Shown: piece after piece, positions 35,820-47,178 of the stretch
How the letters are laid out: the number at the start of each line of letters is the position of its first letter
Position numbering within the stretch: the stretch's first letter is position 1
Assembly (NCBI GenBank): GCA_027922465.2
Contig: BQMF02000010.1
Coordinates: 248,001-312,000 of the forward strand
Direction: 5' to 3'
Length of the DNA: 64,000 bases
DNA from: Turritopsis dohrnii
Lineage: Eukaryota; Cnidaria; Hydrozoa; Anthoathecata; Oceaniidae
The notes under the pieces: model-generated
Databases searched by the model: none
Told to the model about the DNA's origin: nothing
The model's input: only the letters and a program-made list of their open reading frames with translations
Made by a program: the position numbers and the translations under genes

Positions 35820-36480
35820 TTCGAAAGTGAAGACTATTTAAATGCAGTATATGTGAATGACAAGAAAGTGAAGAATATTTACTTGGTGACTGAAGTACCA
35901 TTTGGTGACACTATATCCTGTTTTTGGTCTGCAGTGACAAATGCCAAATTACAACATTGATGATGTTCTACTTTCTGGTGATTGTACGTAATTAATTTTT
36001 TGATTCGTTATAAGTTTAAATTTTGTACCATTTCTATCCTTATTACTATATTTTTTTATTATTTGGGAATGAAAGTAAATCAACTTTTATTCTAATGACA
36101 AGCTGGCCTGATCATGATATCCCGAACACAGCTTCATTACTTACTTTACTGATTAAATGCAGATGTAAGAACAATCTCTTGGAAACGGAGGTTCTTGTTG
36201 TTTGTAGTTCTGTATAGATAAAACTGGCTATTATCTATTTTTGCTCAATATTGCTAGCACTATTTTGGCTTTGATTTAGTGATGGTGCGAACTGAAGTGG
36301 ACCTTCTGTTGTGTGGTTGAACTTGATAATTCCACTGAAAACGTAGCAACAGGTGGATGTTGAAGAAGAAGGAAATTAAGAAGAATGAAATTAGTTCGAC
36401 CACAGTTTGCTGAAAACCTTGTAACCTTTTTCAATGTCTTTCATTTGTAGTGGCATTGTAAGGGTTTTTTATTCCTAAAT
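35820..36480 (+). pseudogene. protein tyrosine phosphatase domain relic, plus strand
   Basis: 35820-35960 encodes FESEDYLNAVYVNDKKVKNI followed by YLVTEVPFGDTISCFW, matching the PTP 'DYINAxYI...xFIATQGPxxxTxxDFW' segment. Then TSWPDHDIP (about 36102-36126) matches the WPD loop, VLVVCSS / DKTGYY (about 36195-36235) matches the P-loop across a one-base deletion, and KLVRPQFAEN (about 36388-36420) matches the end of the domain. The KCxQYW segment is missing and stops intervene. It resembles the membrane-distal D2 domain of receptor PTPs in its degraded active site. Confidence 0.6.
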
Positions 36481-36942
36481 CTTTCCTTTTTTTCACAGAA
36501 AACAATAAACAGTAGATAAAGTCGATAAAGACGAGGAATGATGAAATCAAGGTCTGGAGATAAATGCTAAATACTAAGGAAATTGACTAGTCGTATTAAT
36601 AGTTTTTCTTACTATACACTGGTTGTTACCAATTTCAATTGGTTGTTAACAACAAATCAAAACGAATATTTCAATAACTTTATACTGTGTATTTTGAACA
36701 AAACGATTTATTTACATGAAAATATTATTGCATGAGTAGATCCACCTAGTATTATGCTATAAATGCGGTTGATGTAAAATGGGCAGCAATCAGTAACGAT
36801 AGCATATCAGGAGCAAATTCGTGGTAGGAGTTTTTGGCGTTTCTTAATTATCTGTATTATTTTATGAAAATAATATTTCTGAGGTTTTAGTTGTACATCT
36901 GTTTTATGTCAAAGGAGTCCTTTTCGACCTTTTTAATTTGTA

Positions 36943-37883
36943 CCTTTCGGACAAAACTTAGTCGGACAAAAGTGACTAAATTTTTTGGAAGTAACTAAAA
37001 TTTTGTCCGACTAATAATTTTGTCCGACTAAAATTTTGCCGACTAATTATTATGTCCGACTAAATATTTGGTCCGAATCATTTTTTTCAGAATTTTTCTT
37101 CTTATCAGTTTAATTACAAAATTTTAAACATTTGTAATTTCTTTATGATTTTTTCTTTTTGCTCACCAACAAATACAATATTTTTACATGACTTAGTCAT
37201 AAATAAACAATTTCTAAAGTCGTAAAGTGTTTTGATAAATAATATTAACACTCGTCTTCGTGATGTTCATTGTTTATTCTCGACCCTTTCGTAAACAGAT
37301 TGGACCTTTTTCATAGCCTCGCTTATTCCAGGAAGGAATCCACAGGAAAAGAGAAAAGTACCGGTAATAACAGAAACTTCCGATGAAAGTGATGGCGAGG
37401 TAGTTCAAAAGAAAATGAAGAAGACAGCCATAATGGAAGAAACGCCTGAAGCCAATGCAGGAACCAAAATAGACTTTTATACTGATCAGGAATATGACAT
37501 TGAAATTGAAAAATAAAATTATACTACAACTCTTTTAATTAGGATTTTTTTCCGACGGTAAAATTGTACCGTCGTGGTATGATGATTTTGTTGGACATAT
37601 GATTTTCACGTCCTCAAAACTGTTTTTATTTAATATGCCTTTCCCCTCGTTTTCCTATACATATCTAGAACTTAGAGTAATCAGCGCACTCCCACACGCT
37701 TTTTCATAATCCTTATCGAAAATTAAGTAAGTTATGAAATTTTAGAAAAGGAACAAAATTTTAGTCGGACAATATTATTAGTCGGACAAGAGTGACTAAA
37801 ATATTTGGAGATGACTAAAATTTTGTCCGACTAATATTTTCGTCCGACTAAAATTTTGTCCGACTAAGTTTTGTCCGATAAGG
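36943..37883. mobile_element. 941-bp TIR transposon with GTCCGACTAA repeats
   Basis: The ends CCTTTCGGACAAAACTTAGT and the inverse CCTTATCGGACAAAACTTAG are matched inverted repeats, flanked by TA on both sides (36941-36942, 37884-37885). The TIRs extend inward as tandem 'gtccgactaaaatttt' units for about 140 bp at each end. TA duplication suggests a Tc1/mariner/pogo-type mechanism, but the ends do not identify a family. A coding-like exon lies inside (37295-37516). Confidence 0.7.
37295..37516 (+). pseudogene. terminal-exon-like ORF inside the 36943-37883 transposon
   Basis: 73 open codons follow an acceptor-like 'ctttcgtaaacag' and end at TAA: TDWTFFIASLIPG, then ETSDESDGEVVQKKMKKT and a C-terminus DFYTDQEYDIEIEK. 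Charged, likely the C-terminal exon of the parent transposase retained in a deletion derivative; no domain recognised. A poly(A)-like 'aaataaaat' follows. Confidence 0.4.
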
Positions 37884-37885
37884 TA

Positions 37886-38837
37886 TCCAGCAGACTATCA
37901 AATGCTGAGCTATCAAGGGCCAAGTAAACTTTTCACTTGATGACATTAGAGTTTTGGTAAAACAGTCTAATCCATGTCAATTTGCTGGTAAGGTCTAAAT
38001 TAATAAATTCTTGTTAGTTTTGTGATTATGCTAGTCATTCACAAACTATCATTATAGCTTTATTTATTTTTTATTCTTACTTTCATTTCCTAGTTGCCTT
38101 GATATGAAGTTTGTTTCAGTTTTTCCTTGGTTTATCGCTTTCATTTTAAATTGATGACTCACTTTTTCTTTTATGTTTATCCAATAGTTATCTATTATAC
38201 ATTGGTTTGTTGTTGTTCTTTTAACTTTCATTTTATTATGTTTTTGCCTCACTTGCATTTTGACTATCAAAGTGATAAGAGTGCATCTACTTAATTTATC
38301 AAGTAACTCAAACAATTTGTTATTTTTGCGAGTGCTTTTTTTTAAAAGATTGGTGTATTGTTGTATTAGATTAAGATCATCTACTCATTTCGTTTTAGAA
38401 ACAAGCATCAGAGTATCAGAACGCTAGAAACTTTCACTGAGGTAAGAGCCTGAAATTGGATTAGAACCTTTTCTGAGGTTGCATAAAAAGAAATGTCATG
38501 GACTGGGATGTGGCGATGTAAGCATGGCATGAAGATTGATAATAGGAAAATAGTATAAATATATTGAGACAAAGAAAGGAAATCCACTTCAATATAAACA
38601 AATAATTAGAATAACATTATCTGTGAAATAAAATTGAGATCATAAACTCATTAAAATGACCGAAATATTTTAAGGATGTTTGAATGGTTTCCAGTTGAAA
38701 TATTGAGGCAAACTCAGCTATTGTGAAGCTGTTAATATTCTGGACTCTGGCTTTACAACACGCATTACAACAACTGTTGAACACTAAGTTCTTCAGATAT
38801 TTTGAAGGTGATTATCTTAACATTGGTTTGTCAGAAG
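37886..38837. other. intergenic with a candidate exon at 38399-38441
   Basis: 38399-38441 is bounded by ttcgttttag and gtaaga and reads NKHQSIRTLETFTE in the frame that splices in phase to the candidate exon at 39527. No protein family recognised. Confidence 0.3.
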
Positions 38838-39401
38838 TAAGTAAGTAAGTAAGTAACCGAGAGTTTCTAGTCCTTGGGCTTCCATCCATAAAGGCCGATT
38901 TCCATTCAGCAAAATATCCGCGCAGACGTAGGTAATCCACGCTGAGTGACGTAGAACGCATGGGCATTGGCTAATTCATAAGCGCAGATATGTCCGCTCA
39001 GCGGTCAAAAATAAAGTTAAAAAATTTGAAGTTTTTTTAAGCCCTCCGACGTTCGCTGATAATTTCAGCCAATCGTGTCTTCTGATTTCCATTTGCAGCT
39101 GTTTGGCCACTCGGAAAATTCTACGTTCGCGCGGGCATAAGCGTTGAATGGAAATCGGCCTTAATGGTTGGTTCTTCTGCCCGCCGACTGCAACTGTTAG
39201 TTGACTTACCGCCTGAGATACGTATAGCATTGGTCTAACTTGCTCGAAGGCCAGTGTGCAGTCAGTCGATGGCTCCTTATGGGCTGATACACTGCTTTTA
39301 AAGCCCACTTGAGTGGAGTATCAAGATACGACATGACTGGACTCGAACACGGGTCGCAGTGGTCGCACTCAAAGGTACTAACCGCTACACCATCGCTGCA
39401 G
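38838..39401 (-). repeat. tRNA-derived SINE with TTAC tail, split by a MITE
   Basis: On the minus strand the 5' end (near 39400) has an A box TGGTGTAGCGG (39382-39392) and a B box TGTTCGAGTCC (39339-39349), then a body shared with 6441-6633 and a tail of five 'ttac' units (38838-38858). The body is interrupted by a 270-bp MITE (38892-39161). A further tail-like remnant (aagtaagtgagtaagttacg) lies at about 44955. Confidence 0.75.
38892..39161. repeat. PIF/Harbinger-like MITE inserted in the SINE
   Basis: Ends AGGCCGATTTCCATTCAgc and the inverse AGGCCGATTTCCATTCAACG, flanked by a 3-bp TAA duplication (38889-38891 and 39162-39164). A 3-bp TWA-type target site and GGCC-type ends fit PIF/Harbinger. 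No coding capacity. Confidence 0.75.
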
Positions 39402-39526
39402 GAGTATGTTTCTTTGATATGAGTGTGTTACCTTCAAACCACGCTTAATCTTTACCTCGAAATGTAATTCTCATACTGAGGTTACTTATCTTGTTGAGAA
39501 TTATATTAATAATGATATTTTTATAG

Positions 39527-39626
39527 GCAAACGAAAATTCTCTTGGAATTTACATTGCTATGACGGTATACATTTTATTGCTGTTGGTGTTCATAAAATC
39601 GTCAATTGAAGACAGAAATCATGAAG
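39527..39626 (+). other. candidate exon with one transmembrane segment
   Basis: Bounded by ttttatag and GGTAAT-type donor; open in phase 0 to 1. Translation ANENSLGIYIAMTVYILLLL, then VFIKSSIEDRNHE, looks like a membrane-spanning helix with a charged flank. It joins in frame with 38399-38441. Family unknown; no start or end exon identified. Confidence 0.35.
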
Positions 39627-39635
39627 GTAATTTAA

Positions 39636-40325
39636 TTTCCGCGCTTATAGCGTAGGAAATTGTTTGGTTTACACATTCTATCTAAGTATCTATCTCTGTC
39701 ACAGTTTTTCGTCGTTTTCGGAAAGTCCGTTCGGATTTCGGATTGTGCGTTTATTCAGAATAGTTAATGACTGACCTATGCTAGGAACTTAGGACAGGTT
39801 TGACTAAAATTGGGCAATTTCGACAAGGTGCTGATTTAAAAGTTGACGGTCATTTTGTCAGAATTGACTAAAATTGGACAATTTCGGCCAAATTTGGACC
39901 AAATTTCGAAAGTTTTTCAAATTTCATGATATTTCGCATGTGTTATAATTGAAAGGTGCTGATTTCAAATTTGTCAGTCAATTTCTCAGATTTGACTAAA
40001 ATTGGACAATTTGGGCCAAATTTGGACCAAATTTCGAAAGTTCTTCAAATTTCATGAAATTTTGCATGTGTTATAATTGAAAGGTGTTGATTTCAAATTT
40101 GACAGTCATTTTGTCAGAATTGACTAAAATTGGACAATTTGGGCCAAATTTGGACCAAATTTCGAAAGTTCTTCAAATTTCATGAAATTTTGCATGGATT
40201 ACATTTGAAAGGTGCTGATTTCGAATTTGGCAGTCATTTTGTCATATTTGACTGAAGTTGGACGATTTGGGTGCATATTTGGACCAAATTTCGAAAGTTA
40301 TTCAATTTTCATGAATAAACATCAT
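39636..40325 (-). repeat. palindrome plus 4 units of the 128-bp satellite
   Basis: An imperfect palindrome TTTCCGCGCTtatAGCGtAGGAAA (39636-39659) precedes, after about 140 bp, four units with 'attggacaatttgggccaaa', 'tttggaccaaatttcgaaag' and 'gaaaggtgctgatttcaaat'. Same arrangement as 32288-32700. Confidence 0.7.
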
Positions 40326-41677
40326 GCGTAAGATATTGGTGAACTGTTTTTCTGGCCCCGAAACATCGTAGTGAATTGCAAAGCTGTCAAGATTAAGTTA
40401 AATAAATTAAAGAAGGGAGTAATTTTATGAATTCCAGACTGTATCAAATTATTAGTCAGTGTACAAGTCATTCAGATATGTTGAAAATTAGCCTAAAGCA
40501 ATTTTCTCAAGGGCTGATGCGGAAATTGTTCAAGCCTAATGGCTTCTAGTTTTTGTGCTTGAAACCGTGTTATTAAAACAAAACACAATAGCCATCCATA
40601 ACTAGCTTAAAACATGTATCCAAAGAAATTTTAAGTGTCTTAACAGCACTAACCAATTGTGGGGGGTTATGAGAATTCTATGGTTAAATAAATAAGTAGC
40701 TTCATTTTTCTGCTTAGTTGAAGAATATGATGATATACACTTGTGTTACAAATTTACATGAGTTTTACTTCATCTAAAGAGGTTAAAGCGACACAATTCA
40801 CTAAACTTACTGAATCATGATTATGGAATTGATAATTTGTTATAAAGTACACAATATATAATGGACAAATAAGTGTTTATAAAGGTTTAATGTTTCTTAA
40901 AAAAGAGAACGGTTAGTTTTTCGAAATCTCTATATGTACAAGTTCTTGGTTATGTACCTTTTTTATTTTGTGGAGGTTTCAATTAGATTTTGAGAAGGGT
41001 TGCAATCAAATTACAAATTTCATTCGTATAGAAATATTTTGTAATCAGTATGGTTTTATTTGTTCCTTTCCTTGTAAAAAAGGAATCTTCAGGAAATGCA
41101 TTTTACCACCTTATGTAGGAATCATTTGAGAGAGATCAAAAACTGGATCATTTGCATGCTGTAAAAACCTTTATAGAAGAAGTTGGAATTATTTATATAG
41201 TCATTGATGTCTGTGGTAAAAGTATTCAACAACCGTATAGTGACCTTGGTAAGATACTTTAGGTGTTGGTTTTTTGTTTTTACATTGGAATTACCTTTTC
41301 AGACAGGGATGGATGGATCTAATTCTAAATGCAAAAGGATTGTGGACAAGGAAAATATACATCCATACTCACAACTATAGCAGAAACGTCTTTTAGTTTG
41401 ATTGACAGTATTGGTTATGGAGAGTTAGATTTGATTTGCGTTTAAAATTTGGAAAATTTGATATGTTATACTCCAATTTGATGAAGTGTACACACGTTAC
41501 AAAACACATGTTTTATGCAAGGGCAACCTGGTTTTCTTTTAAAGCGTTTACTATTGATGACTTATTCATTGCCTCATAACTTATTCATATGTTTTTATAT
41601 GAGCTTCACCTTGATATTTAGTTATGGCGACTTCCGTTCAAGTTCAAAAATAGATAAAAAAAATAGATAATAATATA
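40326..41677. other. intergenic with a candidate exon at 41119-41248
   Basis: 41119-41248 (acceptor ttatgtag, donor GTAAGA) is open for 43 codons: ESFERDQKLDHLHAVKTFIE, then EVGIIYIVIDVCG and SIQQPYSDL. The strong donor and even composition look exonic. Its start phase does not fit directly to the exon at 39527. Family not recognised. Confidence 0.35.
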
Positions 41678-42495
41678 CGGAAGCGTATTGGTGCCATATA
41701 ATTTTTCGTGACATAGTATTTCGCATGTAGAGAAATTTTTTTCAAACACTTTAATTTCGCCACCTAAGAATTTCCATGTGAAGATGTTTTAAGTTTGGTT
41801 AATTTCACCACATAAGAATTTCTATGTGAAGATTTTTTAAGTTTGGTTAATTTCGCCACATAAGAAATTCTTAGTGAAGAAATACGAACGTTCTTTATTT
41901 CTCTACATACACTGGATGTAACTGTGGATGTTCATAAAGTTCAGTGGATGCTTTATACGAAACTCCCTTGTTTTAAAAATGGCGGAGGATGTAGAGGCTC
42001 TCAAAAGCAGCGATGAGGTAAAAAAAAGAATATCCATGTCATAGCTTCAAATAGCTACAGTGTAAGAAATAAGGAATGGTGCAAATGTCTGGATAAACAG
42101 CGTTTTTTAGTAAAATTTTTTAATCTGTAATGCTTATATTTTATAAGTTTTACCTATCGTGAAGGTCGCCATATTTAAAAACAATCTGTACATCAACTTG
42201 TTCCCACTGATCTTGAAGGGTAAGATCAGAACTAGTACTACACACCAAGTCAAGCCAAGCGCTTCTGAGGTGAAATAAGAATGAATTTTAATTTCTTCAC
42301 ATAAAAATTGTTATGTGGTGAATATAAAAAATAACCTTATTTCCTTTACATAGAATTCTATGTGGTGAAAAAAAGCAACAAAACATTTTTTCCACATAAA
42401 AATATCTATGTAGTGAAACTAATGTTTAAGTTTTATTTTCTTCACATAGAAATTCCTACCTGAAGAAAATAAAAGATGGCACTAATACGCTTCCG
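41678..42495. mobile_element. 818-bp TIR element with hairpin repeats and a captured first-exon-like piece
   Basis: Ends CGGAAGCGTATTGGTGCCAT and inverse ATGGCACTAATACGCTTCCG, flanked by TA. Both arms hold many 'cacataagaatttctatgtg' hairpin units. In the middle an ATG at 41978 opens MAEDVEALKSSDE, ending exactly at a GT donor (42017). No transposase. Confidence 0.7.
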
Positions 42496-42497
42496 TA

Positions 42498-43092
42498 ATA
42501 ATATGTATGGGAGGTCAGATTTCTCCAGTTATTCGTTTACAACTTACGTATTTAGTAGTATTGTAGTGCTGACGTAGTCTTTGTGAAAGTAGTATCATTA
42601 TGGACATTTCAAATTGAAGCTGTGATTAGTTTTTTTTTTCTTATTTACATTTCCTGTCTTTCTTTTTCGACATATCTTTGTTTTGGGCAAATATATTTAC
42701 ATTAAAGATTTACATTTGGACAGCCTTACCAGATACTAATCAAAATGTCTTCTAGAAAGTTAGTCTTTTCTTTTGTAAAGTGATTATATTATTTTAAATT
42801 TTGCACTTACAATTTGCGCTGACCTTGTCATTCTAAGGGAAATCTTCCCTTATTAACCATTTTAGCAGATAATCACGAAACGTAACGATCTAAAAAATTA
42901 CATTCTATTTTTTCTTTCTTTATTAGATATTTTTATGATTTTTTTTTACCTTTTTTTCTTTATTAGATTTGATCAACCACCAAATCATTATATGGTGTTT
43001 ACTGTCACCTTTTAACTATAAATAATATTGATGGTGCATGTTTTTATAAAGATAAGGCATTCAAGAAATAAGATACCGAATTTTTTTAAAAT
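42498..43092. other. no feature seen
   Basis: AT-rich with poly-T tracts; no ORF or recognised repeat. Confidence 0.4.
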
Positions 43093-43612
43093 TTCAGCCT
43101 TTAGAGGGGGCGCTTATTCGGCAGAGGTGCTTATTGGAGCAAAAATTTTTATATCGTGACATAGAAAATATATTTTTTTCAATATTTTTTTTTTTTTGAA
43201 AATAATGTCCAAAATTATGCCAAACTAAACTAAATGTCAATATGTACGTCTTCTTCGTGGTCAGAATCGACAATATGAAAATCATGTGCTGCTGTAGCAA
43301 TGCTCATTTCATCAATCTAAAATGGATCAGTATCTTTTTCTGTCAAGTTGACTTCTTAAAATTTCCTTTCCAGCTGTAGAGGACTGATTTCCTTTGAAGC
43401 AATGAATGCATTTAAATAACAACTCTAATAGCTATATTCGTAATTTTTCGCTTGTCTCAAGCAAGCATCTCTAACAATGAATGAATGGCGAAATAATCGC
43501 CCTCTTTTGTTCTTGGAGGGGTGGTTATTAAAGCAGGGACGCTCATTGGAAAAAAAGTACTCTAATCCCGGGGCCCTTTTTGGGACAGGGACGCTTTTTC
43601 GGCAGGAGGCAC
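43093..43612. repeat. 'GGGGCGCTTATT' motif blocks
   Basis: Two clusters (43093-43140 and 43505-43612) with 'gagggggcgcttattcggca', 'gggacgctcattgg' and 'gggacgctttttcggcagga'. Related in style to the GGCGTTTATTAGAGG family; between them no gene is seen. Confidence 0.35.
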
Positions 43613-43698
43613 TAATTCCATCATTTACGGCAAGTTGTTTTATTCAATATTTATGGGATTTCCGAGGTTGCCGAAAGGTTGACCTAGCATTTGAGCAG

Positions 43699-44499
43699 TC
43701 AGTTGTCAGAATGAAATTGCAGAATGCAAGTTGAAATGGCTACCATTAAGTAACAAACTTTGTCAGTACAAATATTGAATGAAAAACATGGAACAAATTT
43801 TTTACTAGAAGAAGTATTCATCTTTATCTCTGTATCGATGTGTTTCTCAAAGGAGATGAAATGTTTAAATGTAAGTTCATACCCGGTTTCAAGCTTTTTG
43901 ATTTGATCAACTTTTCCGGTGGGGCATTCCGAAATGAGTGATGAGATACGGGTAGATAGTCTTTCGAGGTCTTTGGGTATCGAAGGAATGCATTTCTTTA
44001 TTTCCTCAAGTTCCTCGTTGGTTGACTGATTTATGTTTGCTTAGATAGATTCCAGTTCGGTATCGTTGGATTCCTCGAGATTAGATTGGATTTTGAGTTT
44101 GAGTTCTTCGAGCTTGTTTTCTGAGTCGGAGATCTCAAAGTTGAACCATTCTTGGTCAGCAGCGATGTGTCGAGATGAGGCTACACTTTGTCTTTTGGAA
44201 GTTATGTCTTGTGCGTTCAGGATGTAGGTGCTGAGTTTCGCCATGACTGCTTTGTACTTGAGGCCTTCTAAGCCATATCTTTCCCGATAGATCGTTCTAA
44301 GATGTTCTGCGTGATGGCGATTTGCTATGATTTGATCATTTGGTGTGCTTGGAATATTAGGATTTTCCAGGACGAAGTCGTCGATTTCATCGATAAGACA
44401 TTCGGCACTGAGTTCATGATTAATAATTGAAGGTTTTGATTCCATAGTGTTGTTTGAATGACAGTTGTTTGAAGGTTTCGGTGATAAATAAATTAACAC
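43699..44499 (-). pseudogene. coiled-coil-like ORF with one in-frame stop, unrecognised
   Basis: 152 codons from 44499 end at a TAA (44041-44043), after which the same frame stays open for 113 more codons to TGA at 43699. The first part reads SAECLIDEIDDFVLENPNIP, then GLEGLKYKAVMAKLSTYILN and ENKLEELKLKIQSNLEESND. The second reads NEELEEIKKCIPSIPKDLER, LSTRISSLISECP and KLETGYELTFKHFISFEKHI. Composition is helical and charged. A Met at 44448 (MESKPSIINHEL) is the likelier start. Possibly a retroelement gag-like or host protein; no domain identified and no neighbouring pol gene seen. Confidence 0.45.
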
Positions 44500-46791
44500 A
44501 AGTGTTTGTAACTAATGATAAGAGTTCAAACTAAGAAATAAAAATATAACAAGAAAATTCGTGAATATTCGATAGCAAAAAATCTAAGTGGTGGACAAAG
44601 TAAAATAAAATAAACAAGCGCCACATGGCACAAAACGGTATAGCAGCTACCTTAACGTCCTGTCAGTGTTAAATATTTTCAAAAACGTTTGAAATCACTT
44701 TTAAAATTTGGTGTAATTTTGGATTAAAATGCAGTTTTCATTCAATACTTGGTACTCCTATATGTGAAGCCACACAAATTTTAAACGATGCAATGGTAGT
44801 TACGTTATTCTAGAATAACGCACAATGCATTTTACACGAAGGAAAATAGTGAAGAAAATTAATACGGTTGAAGACTATTGACCTAGATTTTCTGATAAAA
44901 ACAACGCGAATTTTTCATATGACCTTATACGTCATATAACACTACACGAAATCTAAGTAAGTGAGTAAGTTACGGACAGTTTTTACTAGTGGCCGTATAG
45001 AATGTTGAATTTTAAAAATTTAAAATTTCGCGCTATATATGGAAGTCTATTGTATGATTTCCAAATATTGTATGCCCATCATCTATCGGGCAAATTGTTT
45101 TGTCCTTGTAGGTAAGGATTGAAGTCTTAAAAAGCTTCAATCAATACTTTTTCTTCTGGAAAAGTAGAGCATGAGACAAGAATACAATGTCCACAAACTC
45201 ATTGCACATAAATAGAAAACTACAGAGCATACTCTAGCTTATCATGTTTTATAAAACACATGTGTGGATGTCATAGATATTATTATACAATTCATAAAAA
45301 TTCAAAAACATAATTTATTCACCTAAAATTGATTAAGCTCTGAAAAAAAAAAGAATAAATGAGAAACGCTAGATAACAAACACTTCTAAAAAATAAAGTT
45401 TCTCAGTTTTCCTAATTATGAAGAAGAGAGGAAATTAGCCTCAATCTTTGACTGACATATTTGGCTTTTCTGAATGTACATAACCATAGAAACTAGATGA
45501 TTTACATTACTCTTCCCTTGAAATCTGGCATATTCTGAAAATACTTCAGCAGTTCCTCATCGCATTGCATCAAAAATTAACTTAAACTCTGAGAAAAATT
45601 TAATTAATTTAATTAATCAAACAAATAAAATACATAGCTTAGGACTTTGATTGGGGTGGCTAAGCAGTTTTGTACTCAATCTGTTTAAAAGAAAGAAGTT
45701 CGCACAAAATAAAACTACTAAAAATGATGTACATAATCTATTAAATAAAATTAAAGAATCTGAGAAAATAAAAACAATCAATGTCCATTATCATCCTGAC
45801 ATAACATGATTAAGATAAAAACTGGTTAGAAAGGTCAAAAATCTTTAATTGTGATAAAATCCTGTGATGTGAATCAAGACTAAAAAAACAAAAGAAAAAC
45901 TAATTGATAGCTTGTCTGATAGCTTTTTCCCATTATTATAGGATTTTTTAAAACTTTTTATTTTAGTACTTTGTTTATTATGTTATACTATAAGACAAAA
46001 GTGAAGTCATACAAAAGAAGTATTAAATATACAAACTATTTCATATATCACAAGAAGGAAAAATCTGCCTAAATAATTTTGATACTTATGCAATTGTAGA
46101 AACTGGCAGGAAATTACTGCCATAATCAAATTATGTAAGACAAAAAAATTTGATTTACTTGAAAATTAGAAAAAAAAACAGGATATATCATTGAAAACTG
46201 ACAAAAAAAACAGGTAAACAGGACAAAAACTAAAAAACAGGAAAACAGGCTCTATATGAACCCTGACAGGTAACTTAACCCAGATATAATGAACAACACC
46301 CAGTTTTATGTTGCAACTTTAAATGTCAATCAACAAATTTCAATTTACATAGCAGATTCTTGAATCCGTCACATGTTCCTTTCAAATGAATGATAAAAAA
46401 CATGATAGTATAGTCTCTAACCACATATATGCTGGAAATGCCAGACACGTCACATTTGTTACTCCTGTCTTGGTTCAGCAGTTCCATTGTTTCAAGTACA
46501 TATACCAGATATTCCACGACCATATAGTGATTCGTCTTTATTCATATCAATTACTCTTGATAATGCCTTATACACCTGAAATAGTAAAACCAACAAACAA
46601 ATTATTAAGAAAATAAATTTCCCATTCATGATACTGAAAGTTAGCAAAATCATATATATATTTAACATTATTATGTAATTATAAGGGCAAAACTCCAAAA
46701 TCAAAAAAATAGTAGAATGTGATATACATTATGATCTGTACATATATTAATTACGTAACTATCATTATATTTTTTAGAAATAACTCAAGTA
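44500..46791. other. intergenic, no gene recognised
   Basis: AT-rich. A SINE-tail-like remnant lies at about 44950-45000 (aagtaagtgagtaagttacg, then ctag). Overlapping short frames at 46326-46704 look like chance. Poly-A and 'aacagg' repeats occur near 46180-46250. Confidence 0.4.
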
Positions 46792-47178
46792 CAGTGTGTT
46801 TCAAAATGTCTTATCCGCCAACTTTCAAGGCGTATATCTCATTACATGTCTTATAAAATATTGGGAATTTTATATCACAAGAAAGAGCTTTTCATGCTCT
46901 ATCCGTTAATATAAAATGTGTGCCAAAATATTTGTTCTTCGAAAAGATATTGAAGAAAACCTCAACGATTTGGTTCATTGAATTCTTAAAAGTCAATTAA
47001 CTGACATGCTAATGACTTTTTAATGGTGTAAGTTTCTTTTGTTGTGCTGATGAAACCTTTAGAAAGTTTTAAGTATAGATTTGCGTATTACTTTCCCACA
47101 ACAATTAATCGGACAAGTTGCAAATTAAAAATGTTTTTCTGTTAAAAGTATTGACACACGGGACATCAAAATAAAGTC

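Noticed and set aside
38976..39308. 110-codon minus-strand ORF
   Set aside because: It runs across the border between a MITE and a SINE, so it is a chance frame.
32430..40320. CRISPR-like regularly spaced repeats
   Set aside because: Units are contiguous 128-bp satellite copies in a eukaryotic genome, without unique spacers.
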